A stretch of DNA of 64,000 nt from Herpomyces periplanetae (GCA_009733715.1 WMKJ01000006.1:124001-188000); one strand, 5' to 3'. Counted from the stretch's first letter, positions 12,501 through 21,529 are shown. Notes: generated from the sequence alone by a model not told the origin. Translations and numbers: made by a program.

Positions 12501-13007
12501 GATAATTCAAGGGTGGAAGGGGGGAATGAAAGGGTAGGGAAGTCTGATAAAACCCAATTTTCGGAGAGTGCACGTATGTTTTGTACAGATAAGGGAGAGT
12601 ATATGTGCAACATGGAAGAAAAGCCAGGATTAAATTTTTCATCAGTTCGCAAGTCATTATCGACAATGACGTTGAAGGGAGATTTACCCGGAATAATAAG
12701 GAAGTTGGATAGTGAACCAGATGTAGGGTCACTGGATGCATCGAGGGCGACGAAAGCGTTTAAACCGTCTGATAATTTACCAGAAAGGTTGTGTGATAAG
12801 TATCACAATGAGAAGTGTGCAGTAAAATATTATACGACAGGGGGTTTACTTGCGGCATGGACGTGGGAACGTTGGATGATAAAGTTACGTGATGAATTGC
12901 ATGTGGAAAATGTGGAACGTTGGTATGAAGATATGGCATTAACAATGCTTGAGGCGACGAATTCTGGAGCGGGTTGGAGAGTGTTAAACGGGTGGGCGTG
13001 TAAGTGA
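9501..13007 (+). CDS. Large SAM-dependent methyltransferase-like protein
   Basis: Single exon of 1,168 aa from the ATG at 9501. An open frame extends 84 nt upstream but without an ATG. Residues 1 to about 720 are Ser/Thr/charged-rich and look disordered, with an Asp run near 63. Residues about 730-910 form a class I methyltransferase core. It has a beta-1 segment LLVLDIDGWESSEWAWRVA, then PFASNTFDLVSARNLQVML and IYRVLKPGGYVEFTILDAEI, the last being the usual 'vLkPGG' element. A second conserved block, GGLLAAWTWERWMIKLRDEL, is near residue 1115. Motif I lacks the GxGxG glycines, so whether it binds SAM is uncertain. I recall fungal relatives with a similar AW..A..YPN sequence. The substrate is unknown. 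Antisense open frames across it are shadows. Confidence 0.8.
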   Translation: MMEHPLIGPNSFPGQGLSRRGTFNTIIEDEVQSSKVYLGEKFISRPETPLSTEQFFIRFVSDDDDDDDSICEEEQNDGSQKSVSPTFSKYSMLTPSKFTNLTPGSVDTRSTFSDFEYLQGSCRSTQFAVKHSLPLESYSITATTRKLENSGRKKQERKKYYVPLACSSNMKLPSKVEVNKKLPLSPGKTCEVLRPDTFDPRSSASNNGTPRSGFTPCWKSQEFAASLCSKNSNLTGSPKSDLLNNLRESEPGHSIRNTSLNTKSTRIMETKRKQLTGSVKGPYSSSVSDGSVPSEKSCEGSFGEFFDVDFLSNVSSDGRSTISLLQLDSEAMKMLDRLSNDKLASCVGQGWTSTKAEEAEKPLQTSDTTRMCKDKNEKLLQCPKERLAQNQGISGSIEQYLKDLRKRTSCELPSSSVAANFYKGSWRRKTRGASLISRSGSASDFSEIEVCSEHESRRDTGGGSSCVEDESTQGIGVERQYGKIIDGATRKWTGRSKSTSSLEWTLQWLRELPEIGIVQHENKQECHLGQSAGSGLCKNYFYLKDLPPLPLSVTNNREEKKISNQVIPGVEEQSRDVDKEEKCVKKREGIIERESFYVNSIGEIGKGSQENSEVEELQSHDVNKVGDKLRGIEIGEKGITKVLPEGDLKGIVEERVGRDRELEVWEVKLGSLIKRLICESITLQEILTPRWIVKALEYMNGGKLLVSPCSLVNERGEEKGGKDEIGEKLLVLDIDGWESSEWAWRVADKYPNYIICSIKLEEDEGNMRRHGTAFPERECSNHVEIEVENLWTLPFASNTFDLVSARNLQVMLRGKAWQGGRGEWVDRGVEEVYDLMMEEIYRVLKPGGYVEFTILDAEIVGGGSMVQRISKKFCEQLSKGGYDYRASRGFTERLKRTGFSCVRRAWMLLLMQDGHEHCEINRSTGANDPMLHKTRKGEDYGRRRNGKNDLADSGTWYDGNDEGRYDGTSWLCSTASSSLTMASIASYRTRDQLLSGGHEGDNSRVEGGNERVGKSDKTQFSESARMFCTDKGEYMCNMEEKPGLNFSSVRKSLSTMTLKGDLPGIIRKLDSEPDVGSLDASRATKAFKPSDNLPERLCDKYHNEKCAVKYYTTGGLLAAWTWERWMIKLRDELHVENVERWYEDMALTMLEATNSGAGWRVLNGWACK

Positions 13008-14135
13008 AGAACTTATCTACAGCAACTTTACAATTTATGAAAGTTACGATAGGTGCGGTAACCAGTAATAAGTTTATTTTTCTATTTTTTTAAAAGTGCT
13101 TAACAACATTAACATGTCATTTTTGTTATTTATATTTTCCGTGCTGGAGTATAAATTTGACCAGGGTAAATTTCTATCAGTGTTGTCGGTGATTAAGTGG
13201 TAAGTAAAGAGTTATGCGAAAATAATACAAAAAGCGGGTGTAAAGATGCGCTTGTGAATATGGAGTAGATAATGCGATCGAAGGACAGCGCCTGAAGAGT
13301 AGAATAGAAGAAGAATGAACGGCTCATGTTTGTATATAAGTGTAAGTATGCAAAAGGTAAGTTTAGTTTTGCGTAATAGTAGGATTAAAATGGGGGGAAC
13401 TGAGCGAGCGCTTAATTAGAAAAGTTTGTGTAGGAAAGAAGTTTGAGAAATTTAAATATAAAATAGATTAAGTAGAATTATGCTCGCGCTCTGAGAAATG
13501 TATCTAAAGGGTACAAAGTGTTGAGTAGTGTACTATAATACACCACAATCAAGTGATAGCCCTGCCCATAAGTGTATAGCCCGCTCGTAAGTGTATAGCC
13601 CGCCCATAAGTGTATAGCTCCATTCGCCTCCCCACCACACTATACACAGCGCCACAGTTCGCGCCTATTCTCGCACGTGCCCGGCCAGCACCCCCGAACG
13701 CAGAAACGTTGTTACGAATCACGTGATGCGAGAGTAGAGTGATTCGGGTGCGGACACTTGGGCAGACGCGAGGTTGACTGGAGATTTGTACGTGATTTGA
13801 AAAGGGCAGATGCAAGAGTCAAGTTAGTTGTATTCTTAGACTTAAGCGTGGTATCGCAAAATCAAATAACAACGACACATCCCCTAAAAAAATAACATCG
13901 GACGTGTGTTTGTCGCAAAACAAACTGTAATATCCCATGTTATAAGTCACTCTACACTTTACTCGATTCACTCTTCTATACAATCTTAATCAACATCGAT
14001 CTTGTGATCTAGGTAACTGGTGCATACAATTAACACATCCTGGAATATTTTACTTAGACAATTTATCAAACTACTTGTCAACAGGATCTGAACATTAAAT
14101 CTACCATAAACTTTTTACAATCATCATCAACTATA
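13008..14135. other. Intergenic with tandem repeat and a CACGTG box
   Basis: Contains three near-identical 19-20 bp units at about 13562-13618 and a TCACGTGA palindrome at 13719-13726, 410 bp before the COX7 start. The 13640-13760 part is more GC-rich than its surroundings. No gene is supported. Confidence 0.5.
13562..13618. repeat. Three-copy ~20-bp tandem repeat
   Basis: Three consecutive copies of a unit close to GCCCGCCCATAAGTGTATA, each ending in AAGTGTATAGC, differing at one to three positions. Lies about 0.5 kb upstream of COX7. Confidence 0.85.
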
Positions 14136-14737
14136 ATGTCTGGGTAAGCATACAACTTCATAATACGGTAGGAAAAAGGGCACTCTATACAAATGCGGTT
14201 ACATCAAAGTTGAAATTTATAAATTGACATGAATAATTAGCTTTATTAATCGGGATAATCGAGTCGGATATTATCAACGACTTTACCAACGAAATGATGG
14301 TGTACGGTTATGGTGGAAAGTAAGTTGGTGTTTGAGTACACATCCAAAAACTAGTCTACATTAATAAAATAGTTTCTAGTAAAGGAAACTTACTGATTAA
14401 ATATTCACGCGCCTTAAACAGTCACCACGAAGCGGATACTTTTTATATCCGTACTACATAATTTTGGGAGGATCGTTCTTGGGTAAGTTACGATGGAATT
14501 GTAGCGCTTAAACGTGGAAATATTGTGTCTGATGAACGTGCGTGCTTGCGTGCGTGTGTGTGCGCGTGCGCCTGCATATGAATATGCGTGGACTTAAACG
14601 TAGCAAGTACATACTGTATGGGCCGAATGGTACTGGTAAGCACCTCATTATCATTAACAGTATTGCGTGACGTAGCGTAATGGTTAACATTTACAACTTG
14701 CATATAGGGATACAAAACATGGTTTGGAAAGAAATGA
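14136..14737 (+). CDS. COX7: Cytochrome c oxidase subunit 7 (VIIa type)
   Basis: Small single-pass subunit of respiratory complex IV in the inner mitochondrial membrane. Five exons are resolved: 14136-14143, 14241-14319, 14422-14482, 14604-14635 and 14708-14737, summing to 210 nt (69 aa). The assembled protein reads MSGFINRDNRVGYYQRLYQR, then NDGVRLWWKSPRSGYFLYPY, then a membrane segment and a GYKTWFGKK C-terminus. The RLYQ...LWW.SPRS...YPYY pattern matches yeast Cox7 (..LWWRHPRSALYLYPFY..). Exon 1 encodes only the first two residues and part of the third. The third intron carries an alternating GT/GC tract. The exon phases fit together exactly, the strongest evidence given how short each exon is. 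Confidence 0.88.
14538..14576. repeat. Alternating purine-pyrimidine (GT/GC) tract in COX7 intron 3
   Basis: A run of TGCG/TGTG/GCGC steps inside the third COX7 intron. A similar tract lies in PAM18 intron 1 near 15356-15388. Confidence 0.7.
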
Positions 14738-15265
14738 GTGCGTGAAATCCCCAACTTCGTAGCGCGTATATGCGCGTGTTCCTCTCAAGCAATGGGCTGA
14801 GCGCTTGTCGTGTAAACTAGCAATGCATTATGAATTAGCAGTAATTTAGCCACGTCAGCCAGCATCACAACCCGAGAACTTTGCGTAATTTCTCATGACG
14901 TTGCAGAAGCAACAAAGAGAATATTTGATTCTACAATATAGAATGACAATTTAACTCGCCAAAGCAACACAAAATATCCAAAAATCCATGCGCAGAAGAC
15001 GTAGCGCAAAACTTAAAGCGTGATAATAGTTGCGTGGGCAGAATTCAGGGCGAAAATTTACCTACCTCCGACGGATATACTGCGACGGGTGAACGGTGAT
15101 CGGCGCGTTACGAGACACGTAGTCCCGGCTTACGTGAGACATTTATTAAGGGCTAAAGGGAGGTTGAAACGACAATATGGTAAAAGTTTTCGCGCCTAAA
15201 TCAGTCGAGCTGATCCATCGACAATTGTCAAATTTACTAGCAACGGTTTAATTTAATCAGGAATC
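14738..15265. other. COX7-PAM18 gap with a coding-like exon
   Basis: The last part, 15049-15199, is an open, very basic frame ending in RLKRQYGKSFRA and TAA, preceded by an ATTCAG acceptor. It may be the final exon of a small unrecognised gene. The 5' exons could not be fixed. The rest shows nothing clear. Confidence 0.4.
15049..15199 (+). CDS. Putative terminal exon of an unrecognised small basic protein
   Basis: Reads IYLPPTDILRRVNGDRRV, then TRHVVPAYVRHLLRAKGRLK, then a basic tail and TAA at 15197-15199. The frame is open from the GAATTCAG acceptor-like site. About a third of its residues are Arg or Lys, which suggests a nucleic-acid or ribosome-associated protein, but I do not recognise the family. 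Upstream exons and start codon are not resolved. It sits 66 bp before the PAM18 start. Confidence 0.35.
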
Positions 15266-15883
15266 ATGGCAACTGTATTACTAGCGGGGGCCGGAGTAGC
15301 CGGAGCTGCATACTTGGTGAGTTTGGTCAGCCTTCCCTGAATAGATGCTTGCATATATGTGCGCGTGTGTGGGCGCGTGCGCGCACAGCGGGGAACGTCA
15401 AGTTTGGCAGCGCTAATCATATACTTATGATGATAACGATGGACTGGGTCGTTCCGATTTACTTGATTAGGCACGTTGGGCTTTGCTAGCGGCTCGTAGG
15501 GGAAAGTTGAACGGAGCAAAGGGATTATTAGGTGGAATTGGTGGAGGGTATTATCCAGGAGGATTTGAAGCACGAATGAATCGTCGTGAAGCTTCGCTAA
15601 TACTTCAAATTGAGTGAGTTAACGTGAATTGGTTTGTTGAAATAGTAGTGATATATGGATGATGATAATCTAGGTGAAGCGTTGTTTGCTGATACATTAT
15701 GGAGACCCGCTTAATGCGGATAAGGAAATGAACATATTTAGTCAATCGAAAATTAGGAATGATTTAATACGACAGCGTCATCGTGAGCTTATGCTACGAA
15801 ATCACCCAGATCGAGGAGGCAGCCCGTTTATCGCTAGTAAGATTAACGAAGCAAAAGAGTTATTGGAAAAAGAAACGCGATGA
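15266..15883 (+). CDS. PAM18: Mitochondrial import motor J-protein PAM18/TIM14
   Basis: Co-chaperone of the TIM23-associated import motor. It is anchored in the inner membrane and stimulates mtHsp70. Three exons, 15266-15316, 15471-15613 and 15742-15883, give 111 aa. The N-terminal membrane segment [17 protein letters not shown] is followed by the conserved [19 protein letters not shown] and a J domain with the HPD motif at residues 86-88, then [19 protein letters not shown]. The acceptor at 15740-15741 (TTTAG) was chosen because it alone keeps the frame and gives a J domain of normal spacing. The earlier AG at 15673 would shift the frame and add about 20 residues. Length and architecture match the family. 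Confidence 0.93.
15356..15388. repeat. Alternating GT/GC tract in PAM18 intron 1
   Basis: TGTGCGCGTGTG followed by GGGCGCGTGCGCGC inside intron 1 of PAM18, similar in kind to the tract in COX7 intron 3. Confidence 0.65.
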
Positions 15884-16493
15884 GTAAGTAACCCGATTAA
15901 GCCAAGGTGCGGAGCAGATTGTCATGTAGATACGTGTGTATGGCTGATAATCATGATCATTAAATTGGGTATAGTTGGATTAACTATGATTGAGAGCGGT
16001 AACGGTAACGAGTGTAGGAGCAAGGGTAAAAAATGGTTTGCTGATGGAAGCGCCGATGAAGGAATAATTGAACAACTTGTATTACGTTGTATGTAGGACG
16101 ATGAGCGGCATGTATATGGGGATAGACGAAGGAGTATATGTTTACGTTGAGAACAATGATGGTGCGTGGTTTGCAATGAACAGTTTGTAATGAAGAGCGT
16201 GATACGATGATATTCATGCATGAGATTTATCATTCGGACGTAGTTACGAGAATTAGACGCGCGTACGATTGGCCATTAGTTATTTGCGACGAAGAGGGGC
16301 GGTGTTATGTAATCGGAAAGCGGGAGAATGGTTTGCATGAATGGATGAACGGGCCCTGTTGACGATCCACACGTCAACGGGGCGAAGTTGACAGACTTTT
16401 AGAAGATGAGCGTGAGGAAAAATTGTTTGTGAATGGGGTCTGGTGCGGTACGGGATAATTAGTATAAATGTACATTGTTAAGTGCGCGCCACG
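15884..16493. other. PAM18-lipoate ligase gap with coding-like segments
   Basis: 610 bp on the plus strand containing an ATG frame at 16207-16458 with one internal TGA, described separately. A second short open stretch near 16098-16190 reads MYMGIDEGVYVYVENNDG. No product is recognised. Confidence 0.4.
16207..16458 (+). CDS. Putative small unrecognised protein, probably one 57-nt intron
   Basis: An ATG frame of 83 codons is interrupted once by TGA at 16360-16362. Treating 16331-16387 (GT...AAG, 57 nt, phase 1) as an intron removes the stop and leaves the frame intact, giving 64 codons including the stop. Visible segments are RIRRAYDWPLVICDEEGRCY before and DRLLEDEREEKLFVNGVW after. Composition is protein-like on both sides of the interruption. 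I do not recognise the family. Unrelated open frames of this length occur by chance, so confidence is modest. Confidence 0.4.
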
Positions 16494-17657
16494 ATGATGA
16501 TCAAAAATACATGGGCTCGAACGGGAATAGGAGGAAATTTAACGGTGGTGTCACGGAGTCGCAATGCATATTTTAATTTAGCGCTAGAGCATTGGCTAAT
16601 GAGATGGAGTGGAAGAGAGCGAATTTTGGTATTATATGAGAACTCATCATGCGTTGTAATCGGGAGAAATCAGAATCCGTGGAGGGAAATGAGGTTAGAG
16701 GGAAATGGTAGTACGGGGGAGGGGAAAAAGGGCGGCGGGGTATCGCTGGTACGAAGAAATTCGGGAGGAGGAGCGGTGTATCATGATATAGGGAATGTTA
16801 ATTGGACGTTAATCGGAGACGTTAAAAACTTCAACAGACGAACGGGTTGTGAAATTGTTTCGGAAGCGTTAAAGAGAATGGGAAATGTTAACGTAGAGAT
16901 TAACAGCCGTGAAGATATACTTTTGAAGGAAAAAAAAGTGTCGGGATCAGCGTACAGAATAACACATGGACGAGCACTTCATCATGGAACATGTTTAACG
17001 GAACGGATTAACGAAAATTTATTAAGTTTCAACTTGGAAAGTAAAGTGAGGGACTGTATAGTGAACAGTTTAGCGACGGAAAGCGTTAAGAGTAAGGTAG
17101 GACGAGTTAACGGTAGCGTAGAGGATTTTATTATGGAAATGGAAAGGGAATTTGAACGACGATATGGACCAGTGGAACGAAGTATAATTAATGATGAAGG
17201 AGAAGGATTAAAGATTAAGGAATTGAAGCAAGAATGGATCAAATTACAAAGTAATGAGTGGCGATATTTCCAAACTCCAAAATTCGAGATTAATGTACAA
17301 ATTCACGATGGTGAAGGAAAATTTTGGGCCAAGGTTGAAAATGGTAAGTTAGTGTCAAGTCAGATTCAAGTTAATATACCAGAGTCAACCAAAACTGTAA
17401 GGTTTTGTATGACATACGGAAAAGAATGGAAGGGAGAAGCAATTCATGCAATTGTGGACTGGCGAAAGGCAATGAAAGTAGACGAAATTATGCACAGGAT
17501 AAATGGAATAATCCAAGAAGAGACATTTAGCAAAGAGAATGGTATTAAGATTGAAAGTTGGGGGTTAAAAGGCAGGGTAGATTCAGTTAAAAGGGTGATA
17601 GAGGGAGTGATGGAACGAATGAACGAATTATTTGTTGCGCGAACGCGCTATGAGTGA
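16494..17657 (+). CDS. Lipoate-protein ligase A family (AIM22-type)
   Basis: Attaches lipoate (or transfers lipoyl groups) to the E2/H proteins of mitochondrial 2-oxoacid dehydrogenases and glycine cleavage. Single exon of 387 aa from the ATG at 16494; the open frame continues 12 nt upstream without an ATG. The biotin/lipoyl ligase fold is shown by NAYFNLALEHWL near residue 24, VLYENSSCVVIGRNQNPW near 48, the signature RRNSGGGAVYHD near 88, NVNWT near 101, and KKVSGSAYRITHGRALHHGT near 149, where the first lysines correspond to the catalytic Lys. The C-terminal half carries an LplA accessory-like domain. No strong presequence is visible. The length agrees with yeast Aim22 and eukaryotic LplA proteins. 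Confidence 0.9.
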   Translation: MMIKNTWARTGIGGNLTVVSRSRNAYFNLALEHWLMRWSGRERILVLYENSSCVVIGRNQNPWREMRLEGNGSTGEGKKGGGVSLVRRNSGGGAVYHDIGNVNWTLIGDVKNFNRRTGCEIVSEALKRMGNVNVEINSREDILLKEKKVSGSAYRITHGRALHHGTCLTERINENLLSFNLESKVRDCIVNSLATESVKSKVGRVNGSVEDFIMEMEREFERRYGPVERSIINDEGEGLKIKELKQEWIKLQSNEWRYFQTPKFEINVQIHDGEGKFWAKVENGKLVSSQIQVNIPESTKTVRFCMTYGKEWKGEAIHAIVDWRKAMKVDEIMHRINGIIQEETFSKENGIKIESWGLKGRVDSVKRVIEGVMERMNELFVARTRYE

Positions 17658-17849
17658 GTGAGCGAGCAAGTAAATGATTAACAAGGTTGAGAACGGGCAA
17701 GGCGTAAGAGAGCATAAAGGCCAGAGCAGAAACTTTAGAAACCAAAGAGCGAAAAATTTCCGAATTGGGAAAAAGGAATTTGGTCCGGTTTGCGTAAGTT
17801 TCTATTTTAAGGTGATAAGCTTGATGTTAAAGTTTGGAACGACTGGATA

Positions 17850-19802
17850 ATGAGGATGTCTTATTCCAAGCGGAAGTGTATTTCATTTTCTGCGTTTACT
17901 ACAACGTTGTCGCCGCCGCCGCCGCTGCCCACCTCCACAATCATGACAAGACCTTCTAGTGATGATGATGATGAAGATGCCCCTTCCTACCTTTCGCCCG
18001 CCAAACGTCCCAAATTGGCAATTTACGATGCGCCCTCCTGCACCTCGCTGAAAACGGAAACCTCGACATTCCTGGCTCCTTCAACCAGCACCATTCCGGA
18101 AGGCACCGTCTCGTCATCTCGTCCCAACTCGTCCAAGATGGACGAGACGGTTATCTCGACTTCCTCACGTCGTCGAGTTTTTACAAGACGGACCAAAACG
18201 GGTTGTCAAACTTGCCGGAAACGCAAGAAAAAGTGTGATGAACGTCGCCCGTTTTGTAATAATTGTATTAAAGGTGGTTTTATCTGTGGTTATAGATTTA
18301 ATCAGGCCATTCCTCCTTCTTCATTTTCATCGTCTACTTCATCTCCTCCCTCAAATCTTTCTTCCTCATCTTCATCTTCCTCTACTACTACTTTACCATT
18401 TCCTCCCCCCATCATTCACCCTTTAATCCCATCTTCTCCCGCCAATTATCTTCTACCTCCCCCACTACCAATACCAATACCATTACCTCTTCCTCCTCCC
18501 CCTCCACCACCACCACCTCCTCCTCCTCCACCTCCTCCTCCCCCTCCTCAAATCGCTGCTCCTGTTACTGCTCGTCAACCCGTACACTCTTTACTAAAAT
18601 CAACGCCCAATTCCCCGGTTAACAACCCTTCACATCATCGACCTCGTCCAGTTCTACCCGGAATCACTTCATCGATAGAGTCGGTCACTGTTCCCTCGTT
18701 AACTTTACCCCCTTTACTCTCTTCGCTACATTTACATCCGGACCGCCTTCGAATGCAATCGGGTAGTCTGTACAATCCCCTTGCACCCCGTCTAGTTGCG
18801 GATCGATCATCTTGTCATTCAGCGTTAAATCGATTTTATCACTCTTCCCACGCTCAAAAATACATTTACCAATCCCAAATCTTCAATTATCCCGAATCGC
18901 GCGACAGCCCTTCATCATCTACATCATCTATTCTTACTTCCCTTTCTGTTAAACCTTCATCCTCATCTACCCACGCTAACTTTCACCTCGGCCTTCAATT
19001 CAGTTGTACCTACGGTTACAATATTTCAGTACAAAGTGAAGCTTTCATTGGTAACTCCGTACTTATACTTGATCCTTGTTCAATTTTTATCGGTGCAAGG
19101 ACTTATATATCGGATCGAGTTATTCTATCGGGTGAAATGGGTCCTACAGGTTATGCGAAGTCTCCATCGTCTAACCCGTGGCCTTTACTCTACGCTTGCG
19201 GTAAACCAATTTACATAGAGGAAGATGTCTGGATTGGCCCTGGCTCGGTCATATGGGGTGGAATACGCATAGGCAAAGGTTCCTGGATTGGGCCTGGGTC
19301 AGTACTTCGTCATGTAAGCTTCGCGCGCTTTTTCTCTCTCGTTACTCGTTACTCACGTTGGTTGTACTCTACTCTACTCTGCTATGCTGTGCTATGCCAT
19401 GCTATACTATACCCTTAAGTTCAATCCTTCCCACTAACTTAATCAATGAAGTCCCTCGGTCCTCAAAGCGTATATCCCCTTCCATCACACTCTTCAAATC
19501 CCATTTGCGATTCCTGTCGGCAGCTCGCGCATACTCGATCTCGGACGCATGCCCATACCCCCACTCCCGCGCAATCTGATCTTCCTTATTCTCCACCCAT
19601 GGAAAATACACCCGCTACTCCACAAAATCCTCGAATTCCTCCACCCCTCCTGTCAATTTCTCTATCTCCCTCATCTCCCTATCCTTCAGTATCCGCATCT
19701 GTTTCAACATCCCCCTCTCAGTCCACACCGACTGATACTATATCACTTTCCCATCCTACGCCCTACCCTCGCTTTTCTCTTGACCATGCTGCTCCTGTAT
19801 AA
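17850..19802 (+). CDS. Zn2Cys6 zinc-cluster protein fused to a maltose/galactoside O-acetyltransferase-like domain
   Basis: Exon 1 is 17850-19313. Exon 2, 19452-19802, is less certain but is supported by GTAAGC, an ACTAAC branch site and an AAG acceptor in the right phase. Together they give 604 aa. Residues about 118-147 are a canonical zinc cluster (CQTCRKRKKKCDERRPFCNNC and a final C), preceded by a basic stretch. A polyproline run of some 20 residues lies near 212-234. A Mac-type helix pair (DRLRMQSGSLYNPLAP ... ALNRFYHSS) is near 290-325. A left-handed beta-helix with hexapeptide repeats (YIEEDVWIGPGSVIWGGIRI, then GKGSWIGPGSV) runs to about 488. The usual closing segment DVPP..VVGNPA is not found; exon 2 instead encodes a Ser/Pro-rich tail. 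The role is probably DNA binding with an acetyltransferase-fold regulatory or catalytic module. Confidence 0.88.
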
Positions 19803-19892
19803 CCATTGTTCATAACACGCTGTATTAGTGTGTTCCTTTGTTCATCCTTTCAATTCGACACCCTTAATCCACCCTCGTTCCCTCTCCAAAAC

Positions 19893-19990
19893 CCATGTCT
19901 GTGTCTGTGTATGTATACGTGTGTGCATAAATGTGAGTGAGTGTGCGTGTGCGTATTCGTGTATATATATATATATCTATCTACTAATAC
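19893..19990. repeat. GT/TA-rich microsatellite
   Basis: TGTCTGTGTCTGTGTATG, followed by GTGTGTGC-type steps and a (TA)n run ending near 19985. It lies between the end of the zinc-cluster gene and the 3' end of LYS1. Confidence 0.8.
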
Positions 19991-20021
19991 TTTCAATTAT
20001 CCACACCCGTTGACATTTACG

Positions 20022-21305
20022 TTATTCAGCCTTTCTTAACAGCTTCAACTTGGATTCAAATATGTCATTAGCACGCTTCCACACTTGATCCCTTTCCCAT
20101 GCGTCTAACGTGCGTAAATATGGTAGTAAATCTTTGGCAAATTGCTCACTAGCCTCACGCGGCACAAGCGACGGTAAATGATCAATACTGATCACATCGA
20201 CTCTACCACCTCCAATGCCCCCAACTTGAATTACCGGTCGTTCAAACGTTGTTGTTTCCGTGTAAACGGGAATCGGATTATTGGGATTCGTCGAGTCCGC
20301 ACTGTAAACATACGCATGGTTAACATTACAGGTTTCACCTTACATTATCATCCCTCACTTTGTTAACACAAATTAACAAGTGTAACTTGCCTTACGTCGC
20401 AAATAACGCTTAATCTTCGATTCTCTTGCTCTGTTAACATTTCTTTCGTGAGAAATGGTGCCATCTTCTCTTGCAACAAGATACAATGAATGTATATATC
20501 ATGTTGTGTAATTTCTAACTCGATTAACGTTTATTCAGCATCACAGAGTCCACACCTACTCACTTAAATTGCATAGTTATGAATACTTACCATTAAAAGG
20601 ACCACCTTGTTTTGTTTCTTCTATATCCCACTGCAAAATATTTTCCTCTGGTAAGCCTATTTGACGACACAATTCAACCGCCCCACTTCCACATCGACCC
20701 TTGGCACCCATTATCATAACCCGTGGAACATCCTTTTCCAACTCTAGCTTAATTAAGTTAACCAAATCATTTGCACGTTCAAAGTATCCCTTTCCCTTGG
20801 TAAACGTATGAATGTTAGCAAGTGATTCCCCCGTACGCCGTGCGCATAACCATGCCAGTAACGCTAAACCTGCTCCTGCAAACCCCGCGTAATATCCGAA
20901 AGCTGCTACACGTCGACCATTGGAATGCGTTAAGTACTCTAAGTCGAGTAAACGGGCTTGGCTTTCCGCAAACTTTGTTAATTCTTTTTCCCATCCACTT
21001 TGCCCTTTAAACATATGCCCAAAGTGAACATACGTATGCCGTGGTATACCCTTTCCCATATCATCCGGTAACTCTTTCAAGCCTACAATCACTTCATCCT
21101 GTGTAGCCTCATCTCGCCAATACCATCGCTTCACTAACTCTGCACCTACACTTTCATATTCTTCATCCTTAAATATCCGCCCTTTACTGCGCTCCACACG
21201 TATCCGATACCCAGCATCAATCAAAGCTTTAGCCGTTTGCGGTGTAATCGCACTTCGATGCTCAAATTCTTTATACTCATCCCGTAAAACAATCGATTTC
21301 CCCAT
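20022..21305 (-). CDS. LYS1: Saccharopine dehydrogenase (NAD+, L-lysine-forming)
   Basis: Last step of the alpha-aminoadipate pathway: oxidative cleavage of saccharopine to lysine and 2-oxoglutarate. Three exons on the minus strand, 20591-21305, 20391-20514 and 20022-20301, give 372 aa against 373 in yeast. Signature pieces are LRDEYKEFEHRSAITPQTAK, RRVAAFGYYAGFAGAGLALL, and the NAD-site region VMIMGAKGRCGSGAVELC. The junctions restore GGPFNEITQHDIYIHCILLQ and ICDVSADSTNPNNPIPVYT. Intron 2 (20302-20390) begins with GCAAGT rather than GT, that is AG|GCAAGT, the known GC-AG intron consensus; no GT donor keeps the frame. The start at 21305 is the conserved methionine MGKSIVLRDE. A CACGTG box lies 134 bp upstream. 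Confidence 0.96.
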
Positions 21306-21529
21306 ACTTAACGTGTACACATTTCGTTTTAAACGTGAACACAACAATTTTAAACCACCGCTAGTTCACTTCCGCCTTCACTATCCCAGATTGTTGCATA
21401 CGCCAGTTCTCGGTTCAAAATTTATCCTCTTTCTTCATCACGTGATATACCATTGTAAACTACGTTCGGTCTTGTGCGCACCAAAGTCGAGTTACGTGCA
21501 TAATAAACCATAAGGCTATACTTGATAAG

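Noticed and set aside
14670-14690. tRNA A-box-like TAGCGTAATGGTTA
   Set aside because: No B box (GGTTCGANNCC) or cloverleaf follows; it lies inside COX7 intron 4.
16207-16458. Selenocysteine reading of the in-frame TGA
   Set aside because: Some early-diverging fungi use Sec, but the context matches no selenoprotein I know, and a 57-nt GT-AG intron explains the TGA.
19402-19611. Minus-strand frame with charged composition after the zinc-cluster exon
   Set aside because: No ATG, and upstream it is closed by a stop. The plus strand offers an intron with a good ACTAAC branch site and an in-phase exon over the same bases. Kept only as a doubt.
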